From Leptospira sp. GIMC2001 (GTDB lineage: Bacteria > Spirochaetota > Leptospiria > Leptospirales > Leptospiraceae): a stretch of 64,000 nt of DNA. The notes under the pieces are model-generated. The model did no database searches. It was not told where the DNA came from and worked only from the letters and a program-made list of their open reading frames with translations. The position numbers were made by a program, and so were the translations under genes. The DNA is taken from NCBI RefSeq assembly GCF_028462125.1, contig NZ_CP115468.1:3279559-3343558 (forward strand). The letters run 5' to 3'. Below are positions 1 through 8,830 of the stretch, piece after piece (positions within the stretch are counted from its first letter, which is position 1; the number at the start of each line of letters is the position of its first letter).

Positions 1-574
1 TGGGAAATTGTTTGTTAAAACACCTGGCAAGCTTCCCAAAAACAGAGATATCAAAGTTGTAACTTTAACAACTGTAGCTGGAGTTCGTGGGACAGAATTC
101 TTAGTAGTTGAATCTAATGAAGAAAGCAAAGTGTTAGTTGGAGAAGGTTCAGTTGAAGGTGGAACTATTGATGGTGAGTCCCAAGTTATAGAAGCCGGCG
201 AAAAACTTAATGTTGTTGATGCAGAAGCTACAGTCTCTGCTCTCGATGATGCGGAAAAGCAAGAGCTCCAAGAAGAAAGTCAATCTGTTGGATCTATTGT
301 TGAATCAGGTCGCGCCGAAATCCAAAATATTCTACAACAATTTCAAGAAGAGCGACAAAAAATTCTCAACGAAGTTATAGAAAAAAGAGAAGAAAACAAA
401 CAACTCATTGATGAACAAAAAAATAAAAATCAAGAACTTATGGATAACATGAAGTCTGAGACTCAAGATAGAAAAGCTGAGATAAAAGACAAAACCAAGC
501 AAGAAAAAGATCAGCTTCAAGAAGGAACCAAATCTGAATTGGAGAAATTGAAATCCGGCTTTAAGGATATGTAA
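1..574 (+). CDS. FecR-domain / coiled-coil protein (5' partial)
   Basis: The reading frame is open to the left edge of the window, so the N-terminus, and probably a signal peptide, lies outside it. The first 65 or so visible residues match the end of a FecR-type beta domain: the stretch around VAGVRGTEF is followed by a 'G-EGSVEGG' turn. FecR domains in this setting are usually periplasmic or surface sensor modules. From about residue 85 the protein becomes a long Glu/Lys/Gln-rich coiled coil, with no membrane segment, up to the stop. The stop codon overlaps the ATG of the patatin gene by one base, so the two are translationally coupled. Function is unknown; the FecR call is from motif likeness only. 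Confidence 0.7.
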   Translation, partial: GKLFVKTPGKLPKNRDIKVVTLTTVAGVRGTEFLVVESNEESKVLVGEGSVEGGTIDGESQVIEAGEKLNVVDAEATVSALDDAEKQELQEESQSVGSIVESGRAEIQNILQQFQEERQKILNEVIEKREENKQLIDEQKNKNQELMDNMKSETQDRKAEIKDKTKQEKDQLQEGTKSELEKLKSGFKDM

Positions 575-1497
575 TGGAAGGAATTCTTCCTTTAGCTAAC
601 AGTTCTAATGCCAAAGCTCTCATCATAGAGGGCGGCGGCATGAAGGGATCATTTTCTGGTGGAGTCTTGTCCGTTATGGCTAAGTATTGTCCTGCTAGTA
701 ATTTTGATGTCATTCTCGCAGTATCATCTGGATCCTGTTCGGCTGCTTATTATGCAACCGCTCAGTCTGCAAAAGATGAACATCTTCAAAATATTATCCA
801 AATATGGCGAAATGAACTCGATGGAAGAAAATTAATCAATCGTCTAAAATTTTTTCTCGGCTTACCGATGTTAAATCAAAATTATCTAATAGACTATTTG
901 ATGAAAGTCAAATACCCACTCCCCTTAAAGAATTTCAATCTTAAGAATCTTCCCCCATTTCATATTGTTGTAAGCAATATAAAAAAATTGAAGCCCGAAT
1001 ATATTCGAGCAACAGAAGAAAATCTTTTTTCACTTCTTAGAGCTGCAACTTCTTTACCGATTGCAACAAAGGGCAAGTTTAGTCTAAATGGAAATTTATA
1101 TACAGATGGTGCAGTCCTTGATCCGCTACCCGTTCGCGCAGTTGTTGAAGCAGGTTACAAAGATATTACTGTTGTAATGAATAATCCAATTCCACAATCA
1201 ACTAAAGGCTACAGTAGATTTATGTCGAATCTAGCTTATCCACTTTACAATAAACTTGCAAAAGTTTTGAGCACGCAAAATTACTATCGTTACTCTTCCG
1301 CTAAAGAAATGATCGTTCATCCTCCAGCAGGTGTAAAGATCCGTGCAATCTATCCGTCTTTTCCTTTGCTTGGTCTTGTCACAACCAATAAGGAAAAATT
1401 AAATAGAGCAATCAATCACGGTATCGAAAGAGGAACTGTAGCTTTCAAAGAAACAAGAAAAGGCATTGAGCAGTTTTTATCACTTTTCTCCTTGTAA
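574..1497 (+). CDS. Patatin-like phospholipase family protein
   Basis: A 307-residue serine lipid acyl hydrolase of the patatin family. The oxyanion-hole loop GGGMKG lies near residue 20. The nucleophile elbow is A49-V-S51-S-G53, in which the first Gly of the usual GxSxG is Ala. The Asp of the Ser-Asp dyad is in D178-G-A. There is no signal peptide, so it is probably cytoplasmic or peripheral to the membrane, acting on phospholipid or other acyl ester bonds. The start overlaps the stop of the FecR/coiled-coil gene by one base. The substrate cannot be told from sequence; the YjjU/RssA-like subgroup is the closest in style. Confidence 0.85.
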   Translation: MEGILPLANSSNAKALIIEGGGMKGSFSGGVLSVMAKYCPASNFDVILAVSSGSCSAAYYATAQSAKDEHLQNIIQIWRNELDGRKLINRLKFFLGLPMLNQNYLIDYLMKVKYPLPLKNFNLKNLPPFHIVVSNIKKLKPEYIRATEENLFSLLRAATSLPIATKGKFSLNGNLYTDGAVLDPLPVRAVVEAGYKDITVVMNNPIPQSTKGYSRFMSNLAYPLYNKLAKVLSTQNYYRYSSAKEMIVHPPAGVKIRAIYPSFPLLGLVTTNKEKLNRAINHGIERGTVAFKETRKGIEQFLSLFSL

Positions 1498-1533
1498 GCC
1501 TTTCTGCATTCCGAAAACTGGAAAGCAGCAGTC

Positions 1534-2832
1534 ATGAGAAAACTTATCGTTTTTGCTTTCTATACTTTGCTTCTTGTTGTTCTCGCTGAAGTTGGATTGC
1601 GATTTGTTGACCCACCTTCCCTTTCCTATTATAGAAATATAAAATTATTGCATCGCTTTCATCCTGACTATTATGTATCACTTGGCAAGAATCTAGATAT
1701 TTACATCAGACATTTTAATGGACTCTGGGAAGGAAGATTCACTACCAATTCATTGGGGTTTCGCGGATCCAAAGAACCAGACTCTAATCTGCCAAAGCTT
1801 GCTTGTCTCGGCGACAGTTTGGTTATGGGTTTTGGAGTTAGCGATGAAGATACATTTTGTTCGCTTCTCGACGGAATTAGCTTCTCTGGCAAAAAGTTCC
1901 AAACTCAGAATCTGGCAGTCGATGCATACGGTTCTCTCGGATCTGCAAAAAGACTGAAAGAATCTGCTGAGATTTTAGAACTAGATACCGTTTTATTTTT
2001 TGTATCACCCAACGACTTCACCGTTCCACCAGGACTTGCCGAACAAGGTGTTCAACCAGATGACATAACAGAAAAAAATCGAGAATTTGATGAAGACTAC
2101 AAACAAAAATTCCATTGGCAGTTTGAGTTAACTTACTATTCCTACTTTCTTCAAGCAGCAAAACTTGCAACTGAACAAATCTCAATCAAGCGACATGTTG
2201 CATCCATGGAATTTCTTGCTGAAGTAAATGAGCTTCAGAAGCCTTCTCAATATTTGGTGGATTCCTTCTATCGCTTTCCTCCCAATCCTCCATGCTCGGG
2301 TGAATTATCTTCATCTAGTTCTAAGCGAACAATCTGTCCAGAATCTCTACCTCAAAATATTAACTGTTTATCGAACACGCCAGAAGCAAAGAATCTAGAT
2401 CCTCTCCCCGAAGAAACTATCTATGCATACAATATCATGCTCGAAGTCGCTAAACAAAAAAATCTGAGGCTCTTGATTGTTTACATGCCAGTTCAAAATG
2501 AGGACATTCGTTGTAACTTTCATGGAAAGTATTCACCGCTCTATGATTATGCGATACGATCTAAAGCTTGGTTTACCGAACAAGGTATTGAAACCATTGA
2601 TCTTTTGGAAGAGACCAAAGAAATTTGTCCGATCGATGAATACTACATTCCCGGAGACGGACATTTAACGAAAAAAGGAAACCATTGGTTTGCACAAACC
2701 ATAAAAAAACGTCTTACTAACCTTCCTAGATTTACAAACCAAAAATCTAAGAATTCACTTCCGAATTCGAAAGAAACATTGAGTCCAGAAATAAATAATA
2801 GCAAACCAAAAGGAGAATCGAATGCTCTTTAA
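1534..2832 (+). CDS. SGNH/GDSL-type hydrolase, membrane-anchored, partner of MBOAT
   Basis: 432 residues with one N-terminal membrane helix (about residues 4-22), then an exported SGNH fold. Block I is G93-D94-S95, the block III Asn is in the SPND segment, and the catalytic Asp and His are D375-G-H377, the D-x-H arrangement of AlgJ/AlgX-type acetyltransferases. The C-terminal 40 residues are low-complexity Ser/Asn/Lys. The last 11 bases overlap the MBOAT gene. Such pairs usually move an acyl group, often acetate, across the membrane (MBOAT) and onto a surface glycan (SGNH protein). The glycan is unknown. Confidence 0.8.
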   Translation: MRKLIVFAFYTLLLVVLAEVGLRFVDPPSLSYYRNIKLLHRFHPDYYVSLGKNLDIYIRHFNGLWEGRFTTNSLGFRGSKEPDSNLPKLACLGDSLVMGFGVSDEDTFCSLLDGISFSGKKFQTQNLAVDAYGSLGSAKRLKESAEILELDTVLFFVSPNDFTVPPGLAEQGVQPDDITEKNREFDEDYKQKFHWQFELTYYSYFLQAAKLATEQISIKRHVASMEFLAEVNELQKPSQYLVDSFYRFPPNPPCSGELSSSSSKRTICPESLPQNINCLSNTPEAKNLDPLPEETIYAYNIMLEVAKQKNLRLLIVYMPVQNEDIRCNFHGKYSPLYDYAIRSKAWFTEQGIETIDLLEETKEICPIDEYYIPGDGHLTKKGNHWFAQTIKKRLTNLPRFTNQKSKNSLPNSKETLSPEINNSKPKGESNAL

Positions 2833-4249
2833 CTCATTCCACTTCTTTCTGTTTGCACCATTTGTAATTTATCTATATTTTAAATTACCTAAGACATGGC
2901 AAAAAGGTTGGTTACTTGTTGCCTCCGTTTATTTCTATGCAGTCTTTAAAGTTCCTTTTTTGTTACTGTTGCTTTTTTCCATCGTAATCACCTACTATTC
3001 AACGTTATATCAAGTTCGTGCGAATAATATTCTAATCAAAAGAATTCTGTTGTGGGCATCAATAATTGGAAACTTAAGTATATTGTATTTCTTTAAATAT
3101 ATTGATTTTTCATTTAGTGCATGGAATACAATTTTAGGATTGGATAGTTGTGATCCTGGTTATCTTGCTAAATGGGGAATTATTCTTCCGATGGGAATAT
3201 CCTTTTTTACATTGCAAGCAATCTCTTACAGCGTGGACGTCTATCGTGGTATCATTCCAATTCACAAGAATCTCTCAGAATTTTCTCTGTTCATATCATT
3301 CTTTCCGCAACTAGTTGCAGGACCGATACTTCGCGCCAAAGATATTCTACCTCAGTTTGAAGGATGGAAGGAATTCCAAAAAAATAATTTTTTCTATGGA
3401 ATGCGTCAACTTTCTTGGGGATTTTTTAAGAAAACAATTCTTGCTGATCCAGTTGCAAACGCCGTAGATCTGATTTATGGAAATCCGGGAAGCTATGATT
3501 GGACAATGATGTGGTTTGCCGTCTTTCTTCACGCCATTCAATTGTATTGTGATTTCTCGGGTTACAGTGATATAGCGATTGGAACAGCAAGGATTCTCGG
3601 TTTTAGAATTCCCAAAAACTTCAACCGACCATTTTTTGCGATCAATCTTTCCGATTTGTGGGCGAGGTGGCATATTTCCCTTTCGTCCTGGCTCCGAGAT
3701 TACGTGTACATTTCTTTAGGTGGCAATCGAGTAAGTGAAGTTAGAGCATATTTCAATGTTTTTATTACATTTTTCTTAAGCGGCTTGTGGCATGGTGCAG
3801 ACTGGGCAGTTCTAGCTTGGGGAACATTTCATTCAGTATTGATTGTCTTGGAGAGATTTGTATTTAGTTTCAAGAGAATCAAAAATTTCATGGATCGCAT
3901 CCCTCAATATATTATTTGGATCTATCCATTTTTTATATTTAATTTTGCTTTATTTTTCTTTCGAGCTAAGCCAATTGAAGGTAAAACTGGAATTGAAGTC
4001 GCGCTTTTCATGATTGAGAGAGCATTTTCCTTTGAACAAGGAGAAACGTTGAACCTTTCGATTCCAATTTGGGTTTGCATGGCATTCTTGTTTACAGTAG
4101 ATCTATTCCAAGAAAAGAAAGAAGACTATTTTGAGAAATTACTGAATCATAGAGCTTTAACTTACACGCTTTGTGCATTGATATTGGTTATTTGTTTACT
4201 GATCTATTCAGTTACAACTTCACAACCGTTTGTCTACTTTCAATTTTGA
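2822..4249 (+). CDS. MBOAT family O-acyltransferase (AlgI-like)
   Basis: A 475-residue polytopic membrane protein with about ten hydrophobic helices. It carries the two hallmark MBOAT histidines, H284 in the RWHISLSSWLRDY segment and H324 in GLWHGADW. AlgI/DltB-family proteins pass an acyl group from a cytoplasmic donor to a periplasmic acceptor protein. The ATG lies inside the 3' end of the preceding SGNH gene (11-base overlap), which fixes the pair as one functional unit. It is a clear homologue of the second MBOAT in this window at 37122-38528, so this genome has at least two acylation modules. Confidence 0.9.
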   Translation: MLFNSFHFFLFAPFVIYLYFKLPKTWQKGWLLVASVYFYAVFKVPFLLLLLFSIVITYYSTLYQVRANNILIKRILLWASIIGNLSILYFFKYIDFSFSAWNTILGLDSCDPGYLAKWGIILPMGISFFTLQAISYSVDVYRGIIPIHKNLSEFSLFISFFPQLVAGPILRAKDILPQFEGWKEFQKNNFFYGMRQLSWGFFKKTILADPVANAVDLIYGNPGSYDWTMMWFAVFLHAIQLYCDFSGYSDIAIGTARILGFRIPKNFNRPFFAINLSDLWARWHISLSSWLRDYVYISLGGNRVSEVRAYFNVFITFFLSGLWHGADWAVLAWGTFHSVLIVLERFVFSFKRIKNFMDRIPQYIIWIYPFFIFNFALFFFRAKPIEGKTGIEVALFMIERAFSFEQGETLNLSIPIWVCMAFLFTVDLFQEKKEDYFEKLLNHRALTYTLCALILVICLLIYSVTTSQPFVYFQF

Positions 4250-4314
4250 TACTTTAGTACTATAAAAAATTATCTTTGCTTATCTCAGGGCTTCAATGAT
4301 TGAAAAATATTTGT

Positions 4315-5466
4315 TCATTGATGCTTGGGTAAACTTCGAAGAATTCTAGAAACCTCTATTCCAATCAGCTTATTCGCATTTGCTGAAGGATGACCATCAT
4401 TTGGAATATAAAGTTCAGAGCCTTTTCGATTATCAAAAAACTCGCTCATATCCACGACATTAAATTCTAATTTCGTAAAATATGTTTTCATAAATTTGAA
4501 ACATTCAGTATTCAATTCTGGATCTCCGTTGAGATGATCCCAGTCAGGAGCAAGAACAACAATTGGATCGATATTCGCATCGAATGATAATTTTCGAATA
4601 TTCTTAATTGCCACGAGAGTAGGATGATTATCTGCAGGCGGTACAAATTGCTCTTTCTGAATAAAGTTGTAATCATTGGATGACCTTTGAATTCTCCAAT
4701 TTTCCAAAATCGCTCGAGCAACAATCAGACTGCGTATTTTTTTTGATAATTTGAATGATTGTTTTCTGAGAAAATTCTGAAATTTAGAATTAGATTTTAG
4801 ATCATCATAAAAATCGGATCGAGAGAATACCCAAACAATAAAGTCCGCACCATTCTTTTGATTCTTTGCCTGATTGGATTCGGAAGGATCTGTTATCCTT
4901 TTACCGAGATTCGATTTCAATATTTTATAAATATCATTCGACCCAAGCGAATCCGAAGCAAGGTTGCGAACTTGAAAACCTTTTGTAGCAAGTAAGAAAG
5001 GTAGACTTTCATCATCATTGATTCCGTAGCCCATTGTTAGGCTGTCGCCAATCGCCCAAATTCCTAATTTAGGAATACTTTCAACATGGGAAAATTTGTC
5101 TATTTTCTGAGATTGGTCGAGGACTGCATCACTAACTCCAGTATTTATTCCGGAACCTTCATCGATTTTTTCTTGGTTATTCTTAGCAACATACATGTTG
5201 CTTGTAATTCGTTCCCCCATCGCATTCGTCGTTAAATTGTAACTAAAACCTAACGGACTAATCAATCTCATTTGAATATTTGGACACAATTGAATCAAAT
5301 CTAAATCATCATTGTAGCAATGAATCTCTTTTTCATCAATTTTATATTTTATAGATAGAGGAAGCTTATCAACTACTAAAAAGCGTAAAGATATTTCCAA
5401 AGTTAAAAATACTAAGACTAGGAATACAATACCTAGAATGAAAATTTGCTTGAGATTTTTCATCAC
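4315..5466 (-). CDS. SGNH/GDSL-type hydrolase, membrane-anchored
   Basis: 383 residues with an N-terminal signal anchor (about residues 7-24). The motif layout matches the SGNH protein at 1534-2832: G-D141-S142 in block I, an SRSD segment in place of the block III Asn-Asp, and D357-G-H359 near the C-terminus. Block III has Ser-Asp rather than Asn-Asp, so oxyanion-hole geometry may differ. It converges on the neighbouring MBOAT gene with a 65-base gap and has no MBOAT on its own strand. It may be a second acceptor-side enzyme for the same MBOAT, or a free esterase. Confidence 0.75.
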   Translation of the reverse strand: MMKNLKQIFILGIVFLVLVFLTLEISLRFLVVDKLPLSIKYKIDEKEIHCYNDDLDLIQLCPNIQMRLISPLGFSYNLTTNAMGERITSNMYVAKNNQEKIDEGSGINTGVSDAVLDQSQKIDKFSHVESIPKLGIWAIGDSLTMGYGINDDESLPFLLATKGFQVRNLASDSLGSNDIYKILKSNLGKRITDPSESNQAKNQKNGADFIVWVFSRSDFYDDLKSNSKFQNFLRKQSFKLSKKIRSLIVARAILENWRIQRSSNDYNFIQKEQFVPPADNHPTLVAIKNIRKLSFDANIDPIVVLAPDWDHLNGDPELNTECFKFMKTYFTKLEFNVVDMSEFFDNRKGSELYIPNDGHPSANANKLIGIEVSRILRSLPKHQ

Positions 5467-5578
5467 AATCTAAGTTATTTCAATAAATAAAATGAATGTA
5501 AATCCTTTTTAAACATCTTAATAAAAAATAATCTCCAGCACATTCACCTAACACGGATAAATGTTAAATACTGGAAGC

Positions 5579-5603
5579 AATTTTGCACGACTAGTGCAAA
5601 ATT
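5579..5603. repeat. Perfect 10-bp inverted repeat with 5-base loop
   Basis: Arms AATTTTGCAC and GTGCAAAATT are perfectly complementary around the loop GACTA. The repeat lies 114 bases before the ATG of the large cyclase and 112 bases before the start of the divergent SGNH gene. No T-run follows on either strand, so it does not look like an intrinsic terminator. An operator for a dimeric regulator acting on both divergent genes fits best, but that is inference. Confidence 0.55.
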
Positions 5604-5681
5604 CAAATAAAATTCTTTAGATTTATCTAGCAATTTTTCAAGTCAAAGATAACCGTAACCTTCCAATATCTTAAATTTAAC

Positions 5682-5711
5682 TTGACATTTTCGATCACTC
5701 TCTCATATTCT
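5682..5711 (+). promoter_or_regulatory. Candidate sigma-70-type promoter of the cyclase gene
   Basis: TTGACA at 5682-5687 and TATTCT at 5706-5711 are separated by 18 bases. Transcription would start near 5718, at or just after the annotated ATG at 5717. No Shine-Dalgarno sequence precedes that ATG. The message is therefore either leaderless or translated from the in-frame ATG at 5735. Confidence 0.45.
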
Positions 5712-5716
5712 GGTGG

Positions 5717-8700
5717 ATGCCACAGACACGCAATATGATCCGATTGGCGGTTTTTCTCACAATCACGTTATTCTCCAATTGTTTTGAATTCGAAGATCCC
5801 AACTTAACAACACAGAAAGGCGTGTTGGATTTAAGAAGAGTTATTTTTGAAAGAAATAATGGTATTCCAGTATCTGGTGAATGGGAATTTTTTTGGCAAG
5901 AATTCATACCTAGCGAAGGACATATTGTCCCAAATCCTATCTACAATAGAGTTCCAAGCTCGTGGAATACCAATCTTGACTCGGACGGATCTAATTATTC
6001 AAGAGATGGATATGCGAGCTATCGTGTAACAATCAGAATCTCTGAGGCCTATAACGGACGCAATTTTACTTTGCTAATTCCAGAAATCTCGAGTGCTTAC
6101 AAGCTTTACAGCAATGGGTATCTAGTTGCAGAACAAGGTAAGATTGATTCAGATTTCCAGCTCACTAAGCCTTGGATCAAACCAAGATTACTCAAGATCA
6201 AAGCTCAGCCTGAGATAGTTCTGATTTTTCATATATCCAATTTTGGATATAACGACGGTGGATTCTGGAGTAACATTGAGATTGGACTCGAAGAGTCAAT
6301 GGCAAGAAATTACAATTTGTCCGTTGGAAAGGAAATATTTCTATTCGGATCAATTTTGATCATGGGCTTATATCATATTGGTTTTTACTTTTTTCGCAGA
6401 TCCGAGAAATCAATTTTGTATTTCAGTATATTCTGTTTCCTGATTTCGATTAGAACTATTGTTACTGGCAATCGAGTCTTTCTCGATTTTTTCCCTGGTA
6501 TCAATTGGGATATATTTTATAGATTGGAATATATATCTTTCTATGCGGCACCTGCCCCATTTTTTCTTTTTGTCAAAAGTTTGTATGGGACCTTAATGTC
6601 TCGTTATATTAATAAATACTATATAATCATTACTTTATCTTTTATCCCAATTACTTTGCTTCCGGTATATATTTTTACTCAGACAGTCAATTATTTTCAA
6701 GTTCTAACATTGCTTGGAGTAATTTATGTATTTGGAGTGATCATTCGTGCAACTTGGAAAGGGCGTCAAGGTGCGATACTTTTCCTTATCGGTTGGATCG
6801 CAATGGCTTCAACCGTAATTTATGATATAGTAATTGATATGATGAATATTCGTTCTGTTTACTTTGCATCTTATGGTTTTATTATTTTTATATTCTCGCA
6901 GTCATTGATTCTATCATCCAAATTCTCTCGTGCATTCAAGGCTGCAGAAGATCTATCTCGCGAACTCACCAAATACAAAACCAATTTGGAAAATATGGTT
7001 GAGGAGAGAACTCAAGATATTCGTTTTCTCAATACAATCTCCAAAGAAGTGAATTCTACCTTTGATCTAAACCATATCTTGCAAAAAGTTTACGAATATG
7101 TGAAGGAAGGATTTGGAATTGAATCGATTTGGATGCTTAATGTTGATTCCGCCAATAAAATATTGACAACGGAACAATGGGTAGGATTCAATTTCTTGAA
7201 TTCCGATCAAGAACGAGTATTTTCTGAATTCACCGTTCCTCTAAATGAAACGGGTGGAACTCTTTATAGGACATTTACTCGAAAGAAATTATTTTATCTT
7301 CCTAGAATAAAACCGGAAATGGTTGAGGGGTATGATCGAGTCGTTGTAGAACTCCTTAATCTATCCTCTTTCATTCAGATTCCCCTCGTTGTTCAAGGTG
7401 AAGTAGTTGCGATTTTGTGCGCAACATCCTATTCGAATGGACTAAACCTTAAGAAAGCCGAACTTTCGGTTCTCGCATCTATCGCCGAACAGATAGCAGG
7501 TGCCGTGAACAACTCCATCTTACTTGAACGAGCAATGATTGCCAAGCGCGAATCCGAACAATCGTCCAAAGAAGCCGAGAAACTTGCTCAATTATCAATT
7601 GCCCTTTCTTCGAATAGCTCATTGGAGAAAATCTTTGATCAGGTTGCTGACTATCTCAAGGAGAACTTCAACCTGAATTACCATTGGTTACTCCTAGTCA
7701 ATAAAGAGGAGAATTGTCTATACACATCCATTTTCAATGATGACGGACATACCGAAAAATCTATAAAAGAAAAATATCTAAAAATGAAAATTCCATTAAA
7801 ACCAGAATCTGGTTCTTTGTATGGAACCTATTCTAGAAAAAAACATTTCTATCTTCCGAAGATTCCAAATCGAGGAATCGAAGGATTTGATCAAGTTATC
7901 ATCAATGATCTAAATTTAAGATCCTTCATTCAATTGCCAATTCTTGTGAACAATGAAGTAGAAGGGATTCTCACAATGACCAATTTTGGTGACAAGTTGA
8001 AACTCTCCCAGAATGACCTCCGAAGAATCATCCGCTTCAATAGCCAGATAGCAGGCGCTATATACAACACAGGTCTGCTATCCGATGCAGAAAAAGAACG
8101 CAACAAATCCAATCAACTCCTTAAGAATATTCTTCCTGATGGTGTTGCTGAAGAACTAAAAAATACGGGAACTGTAGTTCCAGTTCAATACGAATCAACT
8201 ACAATACTTTTCACTGATTTCAAAGGATTTACTAAAATCGCTGAGAGTATGACTCCAAACGAACTTATCAATCAATTGGATGGTGCTTTTTTACAATTTG
8301 ATGAGATATCGGAGCGATTCAATTTAGAAAAACTCAAAACAATCGGAGACGCATACATGTCAGCTGGCGGACTTCCCATTCCCAATCAGACACATCCGTA
8401 TGATGTTTGTTTGGCGGCATTAGAAATCTGCGCTTTTATGGATCAAGTAAAATTTATACGAGAAAAAATCGGGCAACCTAGTTGGGAGATTCGAATTGGA
8501 ATCCATACTGGTCCTGTGATTGCTGGAGTAATTGGCAAAAAGAAATTTGCTTATGATATCTGGGGTGATGCGGTCAACATTGCATCTAGGATGGAATCAG
8601 CAGGAGTACCCGGTAAAGTAAATATTTCCGAAGCTACTTATGAACTTGTAAAAGATTTTTTCGTCTGCACTCCACGCGGAAGTATTGATGTAAAAAATAA

Positions 8701-8830
8701 AGGGGAGATGGGAATGTATTTTCTAGAAAGGATACGTGAGGATCTCTCCGCTCGAGGAGAGGGCAAGATCCCCAATAAACATTTTTATCACAAAATTTTA
8801 GACATCACACAAGGAACTACTCAAAATTAA
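5717..8830 (+). CDS. 7TM-GAF-GAF class III adenylate cyclase
   Basis: 1037 residues that make cAMP. The N-terminus has a short hydrophobic signal ending in LFSNC, a plausible spirochaetal lipobox. An extracytoplasmic 7TMR-DISM-type sensor domain (about 40-195) and seven membrane helices (about 210-410) follow, then a coiled coil, two tandem GAF domains (about 445-610 and 625-800) and a cyclase domain (about 825-1005). Metal ligands D834 and D878 are present. K874 and D947 are the adenine-specifying Lys/Asp pair of class IIIa enzymes, and N954 and R958 complete the site. The two GAF domains are close copies of each other. An in-frame ATG at 5735 is an alternative start. The 3' end overlaps lemA by 14 bases, convergently. 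Confidence 0.88.
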   Translation: MPQTRNMIRLAVFLTITLFSNCFEFEDPNLTTQKGVLDLRRVIFERNNGIPVSGEWEFFWQEFIPSEGHIVPNPIYNRVPSSWNTNLDSDGSNYSRDGYASYRVTIRISEAYNGRNFTLLIPEISSAYKLYSNGYLVAEQGKIDSDFQLTKPWIKPRLLKIKAQPEIVLIFHISNFGYNDGGFWSNIEIGLEESMARNYNLSVGKEIFLFGSILIMGLYHIGFYFFRRSEKSILYFSIFCFLISIRTIVTGNRVFLDFFPGINWDIFYRLEYISFYAAPAPFFLFVKSLYGTLMSRYINKYYIIITLSFIPITLLPVYIFTQTVNYFQVLTLLGVIYVFGVIIRATWKGRQGAILFLIGWIAMASTVIYDIVIDMMNIRSVYFASYGFIIFIFSQSLILSSKFSRAFKAAEDLSRELTKYKTNLENMVEERTQDIRFLNTISKEVNSTFDLNHILQKVYEYVKEGFGIESIWMLNVDSANKILTTEQWVGFNFLNSDQERVFSEFTVPLNETGGTLYRTFTRKKLFYLPRIKPEMVEGYDRVVVELLNLSSFIQIPLVVQGEVVAILCATSYSNGLNLKKAELSVLASIAEQIAGAVNNSILLERAMIAKRESEQSSKEAEKLAQLSIALSSNSSLEKIFDQVADYLKENFNLNYHWLLLVNKEENCLYTSIFNDDGHTEKSIKEKYLKMKIPLKPESGSLYGTYSRKKHFYLPKIPNRGIEGFDQVIINDLNLRSFIQLPILVNNEVEGILTMTNFGDKLKLSQNDLRRIIRFNSQIAGAIYNTGLLSDAEKERNKSNQLLKNILPDGVAEELKNTGTVVPVQYESTTILFTDFKGFTKIAESMTPNELINQLDGAFLQFDEISERFNLEKLKTIGDAYMSAGGLPIPNQTHPYDVCLAALEICAFMDQVKFIREKIGQPSWEIRIGIHTGPVIAGVIGKKKFAYDIWGDAVNIASRMESAGVPGKVNISEATYELVKDFFVCTPRGSIDVKNKGEMGMYFLERIREDLSARGEGKIPNKHFYHKILDITQGTTQN

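Noticed and set aside
3347..3673. 108-residue minus-strand frame inside the MBOAT gene
   Set aside because: It lies fully within a well-supported gene and has no recognisable domain.
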